Assembly: GCA_019449655.1 (NCBI GenBank)
Contig: JAHQXD010000001.1
Location: 996,950-1,060,949, forward strand
Source of the DNA: Ferrigenium straubiae
Lineage (GTDB): Bacteria; Pseudomonadota; Gammaproteobacteria; Burkholderiales; Gallionellaceae
DNA length: 64,000 nt
Reading direction: 5' to 3'
The notes beneath the pieces were generated by a model. The model made no database searches. It worked only from the letters and a program-made list of their open reading frames with translations, and was not told the origin of the DNA. Each line of letters opens with the position of its first letter. Positions within the stretch are counted from its first letter, which is position 1. Below are positions 63,316 to 64,000 of the stretch, piece after piece. A program made the translations under genes and the position numbers.

Positions 63316-64000
63316 TTATTTCTCGAACTGCCAGCCGACCGAGCCCGAGTCCTCCGAGAAAATCCGCGCCTTATAGCTGTCCATTTTCTGCAGGGTGAGC
63401 CTGATATCGGCGCCCGACTTGCCATTGAATACATCCGCGCCGTGAGCGGTTTTCATCGTTTGTCCGACGGTGTGGCCGGCAATCTTGTCGATGATGCAGG
63501 AGATGTCCTCCCTCATCGCGTCACGCTCGCGCATGACGTCGGCGAGTTCATCTTCGGCTTCCTTGACTGAAAGATCGTATGCACCGATCTCAGCATTGAG
63601 CTTCGCCAGTTGATTGGCTGCCTTGGCATGCCTTTCAGCCAGTTTGCGCCAGTTGACTGCCTGCTCCGCCGTGAGCTTGATTGCGCCGCTCCGGATCCGC
63701 TCATATAGCGCCAGGTATTTCGCGAACTCCGGCTCTGCTTTCAGCACTTCGGTTTCCGCTGTCTTGGCCTTGCTGCCCTCCTGCGCCTCGGTAATTTTTT
63801 TATTCAATGCAGCGATGTACTGGTCGGATGCCGACAGGTCGGGAATCAGCACCGTCACCAGAGTCTCCCTGCCCCGGCACTCGTTCGAGGAGGCTATCTT
63901 GATTTTCTCGGCCGCAATCATGCATCCTTCGACAACATCGGCATACACTTCGTCGGCGACGATTTCGCAGTTCACCGCATGTTCGATGCGGACCGTCCTG
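63316..64000 (-). CDS. FapA-like (DUF342) protein, C-terminal part (runs off right edge)
   Basis: The frame is open to the window edge; residues RTVRIEHA precede the internal codon at 63975. The visible part has NCEIVADEVYADVVEGCMIA and AAEKIKIASSNECRGRETLV, the repeated strand pattern of DUF342/FapA, then coiled coils of about 90 residues and a C-terminal beta segment. FapA proteins are thought to polymerise and affect cell shape or surface processes. The N-terminal half is not in the window, so the family call is moderate. Confidence 0.65.
   Translation of the reverse strand, partial: RTVRIEHAVNCEIVADEVYADVVEGCMIAAEKIKIASSNECRGRETLVTVLIPDLSASDQYIAALNKKITEAQEGSKAKTAETEVLKAEPEFAKYLALYERIRSGAIKLTAEQAVNWRKLAERHAKAANQLAKLNAEIGAYDLSVKEAEDELADVMRERDAMREDISCIIDKIAGHTVGQTMKTAHGADVFNGKSGADIRLTLQKMDSYKARIFSEDSGSVGWQFEK

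Noticed and set aside
1..64000. CRISPR array or cas genes
   Set aside because: No regularly spaced direct repeats of 25-40 bp and no Cas protein motifs were seen; the repeats at 6.1-6.5 kb are protein-coding.

Overview
The window looks like chromosome of a Gram-negative, GC-rich betaproteobacterium. The gene content (RimO, YgfZ, alaA-hom-thrC, NnrS, a NarX-like kinase, FdxA, a paired AddA/AddB-type repair nuclease, YdbH-YnbE-YdbL, MlaA) and the general protein flavour suggest the Nitrosomonadales/Gallionellaceae area. That placement is inference from gene content; no 16S gene is present.

Layout. 1-6.9 kb: the end of a NarX-like nitrate/nitrite sensor kinase, an NnrS haem-copper membrane protein, YgfZ, an OmpR/EnvZ-type pair transcribed away from a repeat-rich secreted protein, and two tiny proteins. 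7-13.2 kb: leftward housekeeping genes (rimO, a ZIP metal transporter, thrC, hom, alaA). 13.3-18.1 kb: rightward Mth938-like gene, MoxR-DUF58-transglutaminase cluster and queD. 18.1-23.7 kb: a three-gene signalling operon made of a soluble ligand-binding-domain histidine kinase, a single-domain response regulator and a receiver-PAS-GAF-HD-GYP protein. A tRNA-Ser(UGA) lies at 23.8 kb.

From the tRNA to about 35.4 kb the DNA is visibly AT-richer and is a defence island. Reading leftward from 30.1 kb there is a tightly packed operon: YdjM-like membrane protein, Cap15-like two-TM beta-barrel effector, CD-NTase (a CBASS core), three unrecognised genes (two of them membrane proteins), a shortened DUF2924 protein and a serine recombinase broken by an in-frame stop. 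Reading rightward from 30.4 kb there is a CapW-like WYL regulator followed by a DNA adenine methylase and a XamI-family restriction endonuclease. One divergent control region, containing a perfect 8-bp inverted repeat, serves both sides. A gene with two internal stops ends the island.

35.4-64 kb is core again: Bax-inhibitor-like protein, HopJ-family protein, rlmD, a PolB-like exonuclease, a decayed ParE/antitoxin module, the ynbE-ydbL-ydbH lipid-transport genes, sodB, a Mut7-C protein, a spore-photolyase-like radical SAM protein, fdxA-addB-addA (with several palindromic repeats inside the coding sequence), a ParA-like ATPase, mlaA, a GGDEF-EAL protein, htpX, a MarR-CDGSH-cytochrome b561-YceI-YceI operon with a well-formed operator/promoter, an ammonium transporter, a Nudix hydrolase and the end of a FapA-like gene.

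The most interesting part is the 26-34 kb block, where CBASS genes, new-looking membrane genes and a restriction-modification pair are arranged around one WYL regulator.
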